Below, piece after piece: positions 6,734-6,839 of a stretch of DNA of 6,839 nucleotides; position 1 is the first letter of the stretch; each line of letters begins with the position of its first letter. The notes under the pieces are model-generated. The model did not search any database, was not told the DNA's origin, and was given only the letters and a program-made list of their open reading frames with translations. A program made the position numbers and the translations under genes. Source of the stretch: JBBQIY01 sp964553035 (GTDB taxonomy: Bacteria > Verrucomicrobiota > Kiritimatiellia > RFP12 > UBA3636); contig CAZKJH010000164.1 of assembly GCA_964553035.1 (NCBI GenBank), positions 1 through 6,839 on the forward strand, given 5' to 3'.

Positions 6734-6743
6734 GGAATATTCC
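6734..6743. promoter_or_regulatory. 10-bp palindrome next to the kinase -35 box
   Basis: GGAATATTCC is a perfect palindrome ending 1 bp upstream of the proposed -35 box (6732-6727). That is a typical place for an activator or repressor operator. No regulator is identified, and the kinase has no visible DNA-binding domain of its own. Confidence 0.3.
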
Positions 6744-6839
6744 ATTCAGCAATTCTTGGCTTCTTGGCCGCACCGAACGGTCGGGATGTCAAGTCCTGAT
6801 CAAAAGGTTACACTTTTTTGTACATGTGGAGAGGGGGGT
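6744..6839. other. Non-coding right end, no gene seen
   Basis: I find no supported gene here. A small ACCG-AA-CGGT inverted repeat (6772-6781) and a weak AAAAG...CTTTT pairing with a T-run (about 6803-6818) are visible. The G-rich end (6829-6838) could be the ribosome-binding region of a plus-strand gene beyond the window, but this cannot be tested from here. Confidence 0.4.

Noticed and set aside
6803..6818. AAAAG...CTTTT pairing followed by Ts, a possible terminator
   Set aside because: The stem is only 5 A/T-rich pairs and would not be stable. No gene end is seen near it in the window.

Overview
The window holds three protein-coding genes. A long plus-strand gene (285-3098) converges on two minus-strand genes (3200-4798 and 4856-6622). 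There are also two regulatory or repeat-rich gaps. No tRNA, rRNA, CRISPR array or transposase gene was seen. GC content is roughly 50-55% by eye. The organism is a Gram-negative-type bacterium. An aerotolerance-type (Bat) VWA protein, a homodimeric GlyRS, a PocR-domain hybrid kinase and GTAGGGCG-like palindromic repeats together suggest the Verrucomicrobiota/Kiritimatiellota/Lentisphaerota part of the PVC group. That placement is an inference from general impression, not a database result.

Layout. Bases 1-284 contain no gene I can support. They are dominated by a 157-bp nested inverted repeat (54-210) that looks like a pair of REP-type units in opposite orientation (BIME- or MITE-like), followed by a possible promoter. 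From 285 to 3098 runs one 937-residue membrane protein. It joins a BatB-like half (membrane anchors plus a VWA domain with an intact MIDAS motif) to a BatC-like half (TPR repeats plus a very hydrophilic Gln/Asp/Glu/Lys tail). The joint looks like a buried signal peptide. Bases 3099-3199, between the convergent genes, carry three hairpins.

On the minus strand, glycyl-tRNA synthetase (3200-4798) lies 57 bp downstream of a soluble PocR-HisKA-HATPase-REC hybrid histidine kinase (4856-6622). The gap has its own possible promoter, placed so that glyS mRNA would have almost no 5' leader. Upstream of the kinase (6623-6839) there is a plausible sigma70-type promoter, a 10-bp palindrome against its -35 box and a second palindrome in the leader.

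How the genes relate. The VWA-TPR protein is probably part of a Bat-type envelope complex. GlyRS is housekeeping. The kinase is probably an independent small-ligand or redox sensor whose output partner is not in the window. Nothing shows the three working in one pathway. The least ordinary items are the VWA-TPR fusion and the nested palindrome upstream of it.
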